Source: JABMMZ01 sp040386935 (GTDB taxonomy: Bacteria; Bacteroidota; Bacteroidia; NS11-12g; UBA955). From it: 64,000 nt of DNA. Below are positions 16,381 through 24,933 of the stretch, piece after piece. Position 1 is the first letter of the stretch, and each line of letters opens with the position of its first letter. Under the pieces are notes generated by a model. That model did not search any database, was not told where the DNA came from, and was given only the letters and a program-made list of their open reading frames with translations. Location of the stretch: contig JAZKEQ010000016.1 of NCBI GenBank assembly GCA_040386935.1, forward strand, positions 1 to 64,000, in the 5' to 3' direction. A program made the position numbers and the translations under genes.

Positions 16381-18592
16381 TTGCCAGATTTATCAGTCAT
16401 TATCGTCAATTACAATGTTAAAGCCCTGCTTGAACAAACACTCCTGTCTGTTGTTAAAGCAACAGGCAAACTGCAAGTAGAAACTATAGTAGTGGACAAT
16501 CATTCGGCAGACGGTTCATGTGAGATGGTGAGTGAAAAATTTCCTTCTGTTATACGCATAGAGAATAAGGATAATAAAGGATTCAGTAAGGCGAATAATC
16601 AAGGGATACAAATTGCAAAAGGACGACATATCCTGTTGTTGAATCCCGATACAGTTGTCAGTGAAGATACCTTTATAAAATGCATCGATTTTTTGGATCA
16701 GCATCCTGAAGCAGGGGCGTTGGGTGTGAGAATGATAGACGGTAGAGGAAAATTTTTACCGGAATCAAAACGCGGTTTACCAACCCCGGCTGTCGCATTT
16801 TATAAAATGACCGGATTGGCCAAGTTGTTTCCAAAATCAAAAACATTTGGCACTTATCACCTCAGTTACCTCAGTGAATTTGAAACCCATGAGGCCGATA
16901 TTCTCAGTGGTGCATTTATGATGATCAAGCGCGAAGTTTTAGACAAAGTAGGATTATTGGATGAAACTTTTTTTATGTATGGCGAAGACATTGATCTGAG
17001 CTATCGCATTGTAAAAGCAGGGTATAAGAATTACTATTTTGCGGATACTACGATTATTCATTACAAAGGCGAGAGTACCAAAAAGCACAGTGTCAACTAT
17101 GTCAAAATATTTTACCAGGCCATGGCCATTTTTGCCAAGAAACACTACAGTAAACAACAGGGCTGGTGGTTTTCGTTTTGTATTTATGCGGCTATTTACG
17201 CCCGTGCATTTGTCGCTGTAGTAGTCAGATTCTTTAGGTCTATACAATTCTTTGTGGTTGATTTTGCATTCGCATTTGCAGGGTTCTATGGACTGATGCG
17301 CTACTGGGAGGTATACAACAAATTTGTTATAGGCGGATTTTATCCCATTGAGTATTTGCAATTCCATGTACCGGCTTATATTCTTTTTTGGTTGGGTGGT
17401 ATATGGGTCAGCGGTGGGTATGCCCATCCTTTTAAGTTGAATAAAATAGCGAGAGGTGTTATTGCAGGGTCGTTGGCATTGTTATCTGTGTACGCCTTGT
17501 TACCTGAGTATTTAAGATTCTCTCGCGCACTTATATTACTGGGGTCGGCATGGGCCCTGCTCATTACGATTGCGTTGCGTATGGTGGTGCATTTTATCAG
17601 ATACGGCCATTTCGATACCCAGGCCAGTCAAATATCGCAGGTATTAATTGTTGGGAGTAGAGAAGAGTGCGAAAGAGTAAAACAAATTCTAAGCAATTAC
17701 ACTTTTCGTTTTAAAATACTTGGATTTATACGACCGGCCAATAGTCATGAAAGTGGCGACTGGTTAGGAACAACAGAACATTTGCCTGCATTGATAGAAA
17801 TATGTAAAGCCAATGAGATTGTGTTTTGTGCCCGTGATGTGAGCAGTGCTGAGATTATGCAAACCATGGGCGATACGGAATTGCCAAAAGTGAAATTTAA
17901 GATCATGCCTGAATCGGGCGATTATATCATTGGTAGCAATTCCAAAAATACAACCGGTGAATTTTATAGTGTTGACATTACTCCTGCGTTGAAGTACAAA
18001 CATGTGCAGCGCAAGAAACGTCTGGCTGATATAGGATTCTGTGTATTGATTTTACCGCTATTGCCCTTGTTGTTATTCCGTCCTTCATTCTTGAAAAAAA
18101 TACTGGGAAATGGAAATTTTATAAGGCGGAAATATTCAATAAAGATTTCCTGATAGAAAAATTTGGACGATACAAAGGTTACCCACACAGGTCGTTTAGT
18201 GGTTCTACCTGGATAAATGGCTATAGCGATCACCTCCCTGTTTTAGTGTATTTAATAAAGGAAACAAAGTAACTTTAAAGTCAAGATAAAAAAAGTGGAG
18301 ATCATCAGGGGGCCGGGGTCTGCTATATATGGTGGTTNNNNNNNNNNTGAAAAAAATACTGGGAAACTGGTGGTCATGCCTGACGGGCAACAGTACCTGG
18401 GTGGGTTATAATACCAAAGTATCAACTGAGCACTTGCCAAAAATACAACCGTCTGTTTTTACATTCAATTTGCCTATTGATACCAATAGAATGGATGAAG
18501 GATTGCTGAAGAGTTTTAACCTGTTGTATGCCACCCATTACAGTGTAGGGAAAGACCTTGAAATAATGTTAAAAGCTTTTTTCAAAGGATAG
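16381..18592 (+). CDS. GT2 glycosyltransferase fused to degenerate phosphoglycosyl transferase (split by assembly error)
   Basis: The start is TTG at 16381, 20 nt after a TAAATTTG box; no ATG is available. Residues 1-230 are a GT2 domain (LSVIIVNYNVKALLEQT, LLNPDTVV, MYGEDIDLSYR). Four or so membrane helices follow (about 280-400), then a Rossmann-like region (VLIVGSREECERVK, about 420-540), then a WcaJ-like tail beginning KRLADIGFCVLILPLLP. The frame breaks at about 18110, but joining 16381-18110 to 18367-18592 restores one 651-residue protein ending NLLYATHYSVGKDLEIMLKA, the usual PGT C-terminal pattern. The tail is too short to hold the catalytic Asp-Glu motif of active PGTs. The intervening 256 bp are an artefact. 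Probable role: surface glycan synthesis. Confidence 0.75.
18111..18272 (+). pseudogene. 3' fragment of an endonuclease/exonuclease/phosphatase gene, misplaced by assembly
   Basis: Fifty-three codons and a stop read WKFYKAEIFNKDFL, then IEKFGRYKGYPHRSFSG and GYSDHLPVLVYLIKE. This is the C-terminal end of Bacteroidota endonuclease/exonuclease/phosphatase (DNase I-like) proteins, including the Asp-His of the SDHxPV motif. It has no start and no upstream part here. It joins the glycosyltransferase gene exactly at a 19-bp word (18092-18110) that recurs after the N run, so I read it as a piece of a different locus pulled in during assembly, not a real gene at this place. Confidence 0.7.
18338..18347. 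other. Assembly gap (ten N)
   Basis: Ten undetermined bases, a typical scaffolding placeholder. The right-hand contig begins with the same word (18348-18366) found at 18092-18110. The bases 18273-18337 between the fragment's stop and the gap hold no recognisable feature. Confidence 0.98.
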
Positions 18593-18633
18593 TATAGAGT
18601 CGCTTTTTAATAAGAAAAAAATATAACGAACTG

Positions 18634-19359
18634 ATGTATTTTATATTTGGATGGAATAACTTTAAGGTGAAGGAGTATACCCTGCAGGATATGGACATAC
18701 CTGATCCCGACAACGCACCGGTAAAAATTCAATTGCGTCAGAAATATTTTCATTTGTTTTTCATTCCCTTTTTCGGGCTCAAGCAATATTGGGTAATGGT
18801 GAAGGCCCATAAGAAGTATGAGATACCCCTTGAGTACGTAATGGCTATCAGGAATAAAAACATTCGCTTGAGGAGTCCTTGGTATACTTATTCAGGATTT
18901 ATTTTAATAGCATTGATTATTTTGGGATTCTTAGCGACCATTCCCATACAGTCATACATGCACCATCGCTCTAGAATGAAGGATATTGAAATGACCAAAG
19001 ATATGCTGGAACATCCGCAGACAAATGATTATTATTTAATATTTGCCACTGATAATGATTTTGCAATGCGTGTTGACAGTGTTACAAATACAGCTGTTCA
19101 ATTTTACGTGCCCCTTTTTGACAGCGCTTCGACAGATGCTTTTCAATCATATGGCGTTAATGACCTGACTTATTTTGATGATACAACAAAACAGTTCACA
19201 CATGTTTGGATAAAAAAGGACTTAATAAACAAGAGTTATGGCGGTGAAGATAGTTACCGTAATTTCTTTAAAGGGGTGCTGATACCTGAATTGAATTTTT
19301 TCACACAACAACCGGTCAGGTTGGGTCGCATTGACAGGAAGAAGGATGGTATCCGATAA
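18634..19359 (+). CDS. Membrane protein of unknown function
   Basis: 241 aa. The first 70 residues are hydrophilic with several aromatic strands (MYFIFGWNNFKVKEYTL, KYFHLFFIPFFGLKQYW). One strong membrane helix follows at about 91-110 (FILIALIILGFLATIPI). The C-terminal 130 residues are presumably periplasmic and contain YLIFATDNDFAMRVDSV and GVNDLTYFDDTTKQ. I recognise no family. The N-terminal FGW and FFIPFFGLKQYWV segments resemble the short bacterial domain found before membrane helices in zinc-ribbon-like proteins, but no Cys pairs are present. It stands between the glycosyltransferase and the sigma factor. Confidence 0.7.
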   Translation: MYFIFGWNNFKVKEYTLQDMDIPDPDNAPVKIQLRQKYFHLFFIPFFGLKQYWVMVKAHKKYEIPLEYVMAIRNKNIRLRSPWYTYSGFILIALIILGFLATIPIQSYMHHRSRMKDIEMTKDMLEHPQTNDYYLIFATDNDFAMRVDSVTNTAVQFYVPLFDSASTDAFQSYGVNDLTYFDDTTKQFTHVWIKKDLINKSYGGEDSYRNFFKGVLIPELNFFTQQPVRLGRIDRKKDGIR

Positions 19360-19540
19360 AAGTGCTTTTTTTGTCTACGAAGGGGATGAGTAAAATAGGA
19401 TATGGCCCTTGTTTTGAATGAATAGAAATGTTTGATACTGCCGATTGAGGCATGTTTTATAATTATTTTTCCGGTTGACCCAACCTTTTCTCTCCGGCTT
19501 CCGTTATTGATGATGAAACGAGTACCAAAACAACCCTTCA

Positions 19541-20134
19541 ATGGATTTTGTAACACCGCTACATAACGACACTCAAAAAGGCTATATCAGCACTTCCAAT
19601 CCGGATTTGGAACAACTGATTAGTTTGTGTGTGGCTAACGACCGGTCGGCACAAGAGCAACTTTACAAGCAGTATTACGGAAAAATGATGGGGGTTTGCA
19701 GGCGCTATTTTCAAAACAGAGATGATGCCATGGAAGTATTAAACTGCGGATTTCTTAAAGTGTATCAGAATTTGAAACACTATGAGCAAAAGGGCCCTTT
19801 TGAAGCTTGGATTTACAGAATTATTTACAATACCATCATCGATTTTATCAGGTCAAAGAAAACACTGGCTTTTCAAAGTACTTCAGATTTGGATCAACTT
19901 ACACCGACAGCCTCTGATTTACCATTGCAAAAACTGTATGCCGATGACCTTTTGAAACTGTTGTACCAATTGCCTGATGCCACCCGCACCGTATTCAATA
20001 TGTTCGCTATTGATGGATACAAACACGAAGAAATAGCCGGCATACTCAATATATCGGAGGGTACCAGTAAATGGCACGTCAACCATGCCCGTCAACAACT
20101 CAAAGCATTAATTGAAAGGAGAATTTTAAAATGA
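19541..20134 (+). CDS. ECF-type RNA polymerase sigma factor
   Basis: 197 aa sigma-70 family protein with only regions 2 and 4, the ECF layout. Region 2 is at about 30-100 (LYKQYYGKMMGVCRRYF, DDAMEVLNCGFLKVYQNL, FEAWIYRIIYNTIIDFIR). Region 4 is at about 130-190 (LPDATRTVFNMFAIDGYKHEEIAGIL, then SEGTSKWHVNHARQQLK, the recognition helix). Its stop overlaps the next start by 4 bp (ATGA), so it is made together with the membrane protein that follows, which carries an anti-sigma-like N-terminus. A small inverted repeat lies upstream at 19473-19485. Confidence 0.92.
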   Translation: MDFVTPLHNDTQKGYISTSNPDLEQLISLCVANDRSAQEQLYKQYYGKMMGVCRRYFQNRDDAMEVLNCGFLKVYQNLKHYEQKGPFEAWIYRIIYNTIIDFIRSKKTLAFQSTSDLDQLTPTASDLPLQKLYADDLLKLLYQLPDATRTVFNMFAIDGYKHEEIAGILNISEGTSKWHVNHARQQLKALIERRILK

Positions 20135-21804
20135 ACCTACAAGACAACAACAACTTCCCTGACGATTTATTTCGCCAAGAATTAAACAGCTTTGAGGATG
20201 TTTATGATCCTAAAGCATGGGAAGATATGCGTATAAAACTCGAAGCGGACGAAAGACGCCCATGGTTCCTTTTCCCCTTCATCAAAATCAAATCAAACAA
20301 CAACCTTAAAACAATCATTATTATTATGTCTATTCTTAGTCTTATATCTTCTGTCGCTTTGCTGTTCAGCGGTACTACCGCCATTGCCTCACAGGCGCTT
20401 TATTCAGCAACAAGCGAAGTGCGTATTGCCATAGTTGACGATAAACCAGGTTCAACTGCAAATTACACTAACTCTTCCGTTGATAACAACACTGTTGTTA
20501 ATGGTACATCAACTAATTCATCTATTGCAGAAATATCTTCTGCTTCAGCTAATAATTCTTCAGTTTCTTCAGTAATCAATACAAATAGCAACAGCAGTAT
20601 CATTGACAATGCAACCAATCATACTGAAACTGCAGCTCCACTCGAAGTGATGCAAAACAATACCGGCACAATTGATCAAACCGTTGTACCTGCTGCTACC
20701 AAAGTAGTTGATCCTATCAAAACTGTTGCTGGAAAAATTGTTGAAGCCTCAAAAGACAGTTCATTACTGAAACCTGTTTCACAAAAAGTTACCAAAGCTG
20801 TTATCTATAAATCATGGGTTGGCGATCGTTATGAGTATGTCGAAGTAGAGAAAAAAGGGTCTATCAAAGACGGTTGGATAGGCTTGCATTTCACTGAGCA
20901 GTATTCGCACATGAAAACACCATGGGATAGTTCAGGTATGTTAAAACGCAGCCAAGGATTCAATGTACAATTCATGTCAGGCAATAGGTTGTCAACTGAA
21001 AATTTCGCAGGCTATTTCGGATTCGATTTTGGAATGCAGTTTTACGGAAGAACACCTAAAACAAATGTGGTGTTGAATAATACCAGTCAGGACAGCGGTT
21101 TCACACGCCTTTACTCACACTCGCTCGACTTTATGGTCCGTGGCCATTTCGAATACAATAAACACAGATTGGTGCCATACGTTAACGTCTTTGGCGGACC
21201 AAGATTTTATTCTACCGGACAACGTGTTACCTCATATGTGCCATTACAAGACAATGAAAACAGTATGACCAATAACGTTTCATTGACTGCAACACTGATG
21301 GCAGGGGTAGGTATAGGCGCTAGATTGCAAATAACACCGGCATTCTCACTTGATGCCCGTTATGAATGGACAGCAGGCACTAAAACCAAAATCGTTAATA
21401 CAAGTGGTTCAACCTTTAATGGATTGAATTACAACCTTGATAAAAGAGAGATTAACTCAAACTTTGGTCAATTAAAAGTGGGTGTTATTTTCAATATCAG
21501 TGAAACAGAATATACTAAGAAATTGGTAGAACCTGCACACTATGTAGAACGAGTTGACAGTATTGTTGTTGATGTGTCAGATACAGGAAAAATAATGTTG
21601 CCATGCAATTGTAAGCCTTGCGACAAAACTAATAATACTTCTGAAGTGCATCCCAACAACACAGAAGAAAGAATACCTGAAACTATAAATACAGGGAGTA
21701 ACGGCACAACCCGTACAAGTAGTGGCAGTGGTGGAGGAGGCTCCGGTAAAGGTTCTTTCCCCGGCATTAAACCACCGGCACCACGTCCTTCTGAAAAGCG
21801 TTAA
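20131..21804 (+). CDS. Anti-sigma-like protein with membrane helix and outer-membrane-barrel domain
   Basis: 557 aa. Residues 1-60 (DDLFRQELNSFEDVYDPKAW) look like the short cytoplasmic head of Bacteroidota anti-sigma factors. A membrane helix follows at about 64-88 (IIIIMSILSLISSVALLF). Residues about 100-200 are a low-complexity Ser/Asn/Thr linker. From about 230 to 455 the pattern of strands (GWIGLHFTEQYSHM, AGYFGFDFGMQFYG, MAGVGIGARLQITPAFSLDARYEW) is that of an outer-membrane barrel. The tail is Gly/Pro-rich with a CNCKPC cluster. It overlaps the sigma gene by 4 bp, so it likely controls that sigma factor. One chain carrying both an inner-membrane helix and a barrel is unusual. Confidence 0.75.
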   Translation: MNLQDNNNFPDDLFRQELNSFEDVYDPKAWEDMRIKLEADERRPWFLFPFIKIKSNNNLKTIIIIMSILSLISSVALLFSGTTAIASQALYSATSEVRIAIVDDKPGSTANYTNSSVDNNTVVNGTSTNSSIAEISSASANNSSVSSVINTNSNSSIIDNATNHTETAAPLEVMQNNTGTIDQTVVPAATKVVDPIKTVAGKIVEASKDSSLLKPVSQKVTKAVIYKSWVGDRYEYVEVEKKGSIKDGWIGLHFTEQYSHMKTPWDSSGMLKRSQGFNVQFMSGNRLSTENFAGYFGFDFGMQFYGRTPKTNVVLNNTSQDSGFTRLYSHSLDFMVRGHFEYNKHRLVPYVNVFGGPRFYSTGQRVTSYVPLQDNENSMTNNVSLTATLMAGVGIGARLQITPAFSLDARYEWTAGTKTKIVNTSGSTFNGLNYNLDKREINSNFGQLKVGVIFNISETEYTKKLVEPAHYVERVDSIVVDVSDTGKIMLPCNCKPCDKTNNTSEVHPNNTEERIPETINTGSNGTTRTSSGSGGGGSGKGSFPGIKPPAPRPSEKR

Positions 21805-21826
21805 TTTTTATTCATCTATTGTATGT

Positions 21827-21859
21827 GAGGGTCGGCTGAAAGCCGACCCTCTTCTTTTT
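21827..21859 (+). terminator. Rho-independent terminator of the sigma operon
   Basis: A perfect 11-bp hairpin, GAGGGTCGGCT with AGCCGACCCTC and a 3-nt loop (21827-21851), is followed by a T-rich tract. It lies 22 bp after the stop of the barrel protein and ends the sigma/anti-sigma transcription unit. Confidence 0.85.
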
Positions 21860-21928
21860 AGCCGAAATATTTTGTTGTCTGCCGACTTATGCAAACAGCC
21901 ATCAGCAGCAGGTATTAGTTTAGCGAGT

Positions 21929-22624
21929 ATGAAATTTTCACAACTCATTTCGGAAACAATCAGAAAAAGACAGACACTGATTTTATTGTTCAGCGGATTA
22001 ATATTTGTTGGGTTTGTACTGCTGGCCATTCGCCCTTTCATTCACACTGAAAAAAGTTTTCTTTTTCTTTTCTGGAATTTATTCCTTGCATTGATTCCAC
22101 TTGTATTGAGTTCTGTGATGATGCAAATGAAAAATTTACAATATTCGAGAATGTCGATAATCAGTGTTGGTTTTATATGGCTCATTTTTTTTCCGAATGC
22201 ACCCTATGTACTCACTGATTTTATACACCTTTCTTATGGCAGTTTTAGACATTTCTGGCTCGATGCCATGACCATCACATGGTTTGCTGTGGCATCACTG
22301 CTATCAGCCATTATTTCTTTAAATGATATTTCACTTTTGTTGGGCACTGCCTGGAAAAAGCAAAATACCTCATTGGCGATATTGGCCATCAGTTTGTTGT
22401 CGGGATTCGGTATTTATCTCGGGCGTTATTTGAGATTCAACAGTTGGGATGTATTGCACAATCCCGGATCATTGATCAATGAAATGACAGACAGGGTCAT
22501 CAATCCTTTTGATCATCCGCGTACATGGATGGTTACTGTAGGGTTTGGATTGTTGTTGTTTTTTGTATTCAAAGGCATTCGTTTTATGGCGAATGAAATG
22601 CAAGTGAAGCAAATTGAGAGGTAA
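21929..22624 (+). CDS. DUF1361 membrane protein
   Basis: 231 aa. I use the ATG at 21929: the frame is open further upstream, but that stretch crosses the terminator at 21827-21859 and does not look coding. The protein has about six or seven membrane helices. The DUF1361 hallmarks are present: LFWNLFLALIPLVLS at about 45-59 and WLIFFPNAPYVLTDFIHLS at about 82-100, followed by GRYLRFNSWDV. The family is widespread but has no assigned function. It is convergent with the isoaspartyl peptidase gene, 3 bp away. Confidence 0.88.
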   Translation: MKFSQLISETIRKRQTLILLFSGLIFVGFVLLAIRPFIHTEKSFLFLFWNLFLALIPLVLSSVMMQMKNLQYSRMSIISVGFIWLIFFPNAPYVLTDFIHLSYGSFRHFWLDAMTITWFAVASLLSAIISLNDISLLLGTAWKKQNTSLAILAISLLSGFGIYLGRYLRFNSWDVLHNPGSLINEMTDRVINPFDHPRTWMVTVGFGLLLFFVFKGIRFMANEMQVKQIER

Positions 22625-22627
22625 AGA

Positions 22628-23560
22628 TTATTTATAAATGCGGATGGTGATGTTACCTGCCGTATCAATTTTACCGCGGTACATGCCTTCGCTGTTGAAA
22701 GGCATTTCAATAGTGCCATTGGCATCGATGGCCACCAGGCCGCCTTCTCCACCAATCTTCACCAGTTTGTCATGTACAACCAGTTCGCAGGCCGCTTGCA
22801 GTGACATGCCTTTGTAAGCCATTAAACAACTGATATCGTAAGCCACCACACTTCTCAAAAATAATTCGCCATGGCCGGTACAACTGATGGCGCAGGTGGC
22901 ATCGTTGGCATAAGTGCCGGCACCTATCACGGGAGAATCGCCTATGCGGCCGAATTTTTTATTGGTCATGCCACCGGTACTGGTAGCAGCAGCCAAATGG
23001 CCATATTCATCAAGCGCAACAGCACCAACGGTACCAAATTTTTTTTCACCCTTCTCACTGCTGTGGTCGAGCTGAAATGCTTCGCTGTCTTTTAACTCTA
23101 GCCATTGTTTGTGTCGATGCTCTGTAAAAAAATAATTGTCATCGGCTGTTTCAATACCGAGTTGTTTTGCAAAAGTAAGGGCACCTTCACCTGCCATCAT
23201 CACGTGGGCAGATTGTTCCATAATAGCCCTTGCCAGCAATACAGGATTTTTAACAGAAGGCACACCGCATACGGCACCCGCCTTTAAATCAGAACCCTGC
23301 ATAATGGCGGCATCCATTTCATGTCCACCTAAATGGTTGAAAACGGATCCTTTGCCGGCATTGAACAATTCGCAGTTTTCAAGCGATTTGACAGCTTCCG
23401 TAACAGCATCAAGCGATGATCCGTGATTTTTCAATACAGCATGACCGGCTTTCAATGCAGCTTCAAGACCAGCCAAATAAGCTTTTTCGAGTTCGGGGGT
23501 AAGCAGGTGAGGGGCAATGGTGCCGGCCCCTCCGTGTATGGCAATGGCTGTTAAATTCAT
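22628..23560 (-). CDS. Isoaspartyl peptidase/type 2 L-asparaginase
   Basis: 310 aa N-terminal nucleophile hydrolase that is made as a precursor and cleaves itself. It starts with the typical AIHGGAGTI. The self-cleavage site lies before Thr in KKFGTVGAVALD at about residues 166-177, so this Thr becomes the nucleophile of the beta subunit. STGGMTNKKFGRIGDSPVIGAG contains the substrate-binding Arg and Asp. The enzyme hydrolyses isoaspartyl dipeptides and asparagine. There is no signal peptide. A minus-strand TATTTTTG box at 23575-23582 lies 14 nt before the start. Confidence 0.93.
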   Translation of the reverse strand: MNLTAIAIHGGAGTIAPHLLTPELEKAYLAGLEAALKAGHAVLKNHGSSLDAVTEAVKSLENCELFNAGKGSVFNHLGGHEMDAAIMQGSDLKAGAVCGVPSVKNPVLLARAIMEQSAHVMMAGEGALTFAKQLGIETADDNYFFTEHRHKQWLELKDSEAFQLDHSSEKGEKKFGTVGAVALDEYGHLAAATSTGGMTNKKFGRIGDSPVIGAGTYANDATCAISCTGHGELFLRSVVAYDISCLMAYKGMSLQAACELVVHDKLVKIGGEGGLVAIDANGTIEMPFNSEGMYRGKIDTAGNITIRIYK

Positions 23561-23631
23561 GGGAAATTAAAGTTCAAAAATACAGCAAATTTCATTGCAG
23601 GGGCCAGGCTTATAAAAAGAATTGATAACCT

Positions 23632-23663
23632 TTTGCGCATTTGCCCGATTATAGTTAGGTTTG
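23632..23663 (+). promoter_or_regulatory. Promoter of the pyruvate dehydrogenase E2 gene
   Basis: TTTG at 23632-23635 and TAGGTTTG at 23656-23663 are separated by 20 nt, close to the Bacteroidota consensus. The ATG at 23686 follows 22 nt later. Confidence 0.6.
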
Positions 23664-23685
23664 CAGTTAGAATTAATCAAGAATT

Positions 23686-24912
23686 ATGGCGGTAGCAATT
23701 AAAATGCCCAAAATGAGTGATACCATGACCGAAGGTGTGGTGCGCAAGTGGAACTTCAAAGTAGGTGATACCATTAAGAGTGGAGATATACTGGCTGAAG
23801 TAGAAACAGATAAGGCCACCATGGACCTTGAGAACTATGAGAAAGGCACAATTCTGCATTTTGCCATCAATGAAGGCGATGCAGCCGGTGTTGATTCTAT
23901 CATTGCAGTTGTAGGCAAGCCGGGTGAAGATTTTGCAGGCTTATTGGCAGGCGGTTCTGCTGCTCCTCAGGCAACAACTGAAACAAAAACTGAAACTTCT
24001 ACAGCAGTAGCACCCGCTCCGGTGGCTGCCGCACCTGTAGTAGCAAATATCACCAACGATGCCCGTGTAAAGGCGTCACCATTGGCGAAAAAACTGGCTC
24101 AAGACAAAGGCATTGACATAGCTGCCATTACAGGCAGTGGTGAAAACGGCCGAATTGTGAAAAGTGATATTGAAAATTTCAAAGGCGGTTCATCTCCTGC
24201 AAAATCAGGTGCTGTATATGTTTCCGGAACTGAAAGCTTTGATGAAATCAATGTGTCGCAAATGCGCAAAGTAATTGCAGCGCGTTTAGCTGAAAGCAAA
24301 TTCACTGCCCCGCATTTCTACCTGACCATGGAAATCAACATGGATAAGGCATTGTCAGCCCGTGCAGCAATGAATGCAGGTGGCGATGTTAAAATTTCTG
24401 TGAATGACATGATTGTAAAAGCATCAGCCATTGCATTGAAAAAACACCCTTGGGTAAACGCCAGCTGGTTAGGTACTAAAATACGTTTCAACCACCACAT
24501 CAACATCGGTGTGGCCATGGCTGTTGAAGATGGTTTACTGGTTCCTGTTGTGAGATTTGCCGATCAAAAATCGCTTTCTTCTATCAGCACCGAAGTGAAA
24601 GAATTCAACGCGAAAGCAAAAGATAAAAAGCTACAGCCAAATGATTGGGCAGGGAATACATTTACCATTTCCAACCTGGGCATGTTCGGCATCGAAGAAT
24701 TTACTGCTATCATCAACCCGCCTGATGCCTGTATTCTGGCAGTGGGAGGTGTGAAAGAAACAGTAGGTATTGTGAATGGTGAAATCGCTAAAACCAATGT
24801 GATGAAAGTAACATTGAGTTGCGACCACCGTGTAGTAGACGGAGTAGTAGGTTCTAAATTCCTGAACACTTTAAAAGAGTTGTTGGAAGAGCCTGTGAAA
24901 ATGCTGGTTTAA
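23686..24912 (+). CDS. pdhC: Pyruvate dehydrogenase E2, dihydrolipoamide acetyltransferase
   Basis: 408 aa. One lipoyl domain is at 1-77, with the lipoylated Lys in VETDKATMDLE at about residue 43. An Ala/Thr/Pro-rich linker leads to the E3/E1-binding domain at about 125-160 (RVKASPLAKKLAQDKGID). The acyltransferase core covers 185-408 and carries the catalytic DHRVVDG near 383. It transfers the acetyl group from lipoamide to CoA. The pairing of VEDGLLVPVVR and FTISNLGMFGI is typical of pyruvate rather than 2-oxoglutarate E2 enzymes. The E1 and E3 genes are not beside it in this window. Confidence 0.93.
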   Translation: MAVAIKMPKMSDTMTEGVVRKWNFKVGDTIKSGDILAEVETDKATMDLENYEKGTILHFAINEGDAAGVDSIIAVVGKPGEDFAGLLAGGSAAPQATTETKTETSTAVAPAPVAAAPVVANITNDARVKASPLAKKLAQDKGIDIAAITGSGENGRIVKSDIENFKGGSSPAKSGAVYVSGTESFDEINVSQMRKVIAARLAESKFTAPHFYLTMEINMDKALSARAAMNAGGDVKISVNDMIVKASAIALKKHPWVNASWLGTKIRFNHHINIGVAMAVEDGLLVPVVRFADQKSLSSISTEVKEFNAKAKDKKLQPNDWAGNTFTISNLGMFGIEEFTAIINPPDACILAVGGVKETVGIVNGEIAKTNVMKVTLSCDHRVVDGVVGSKFLNTLKELLEEPVKMLV

Positions 24913-24933
24913 TTACCGATTACAATTTATTTA

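Noticed and set aside
18348..18592. A separate small gene after the N run
   Set aside because: Its frame continues the glycosyltransferase exactly when the mis-joined segment is removed, and its residues match the PGT C-terminus.
21722..21928. N-terminal extension of the DUF1361 protein
   Set aside because: The open frame crosses a perfect terminator hairpin and its translation has no resemblance to the family; the ATG at 21929 is the natural start.
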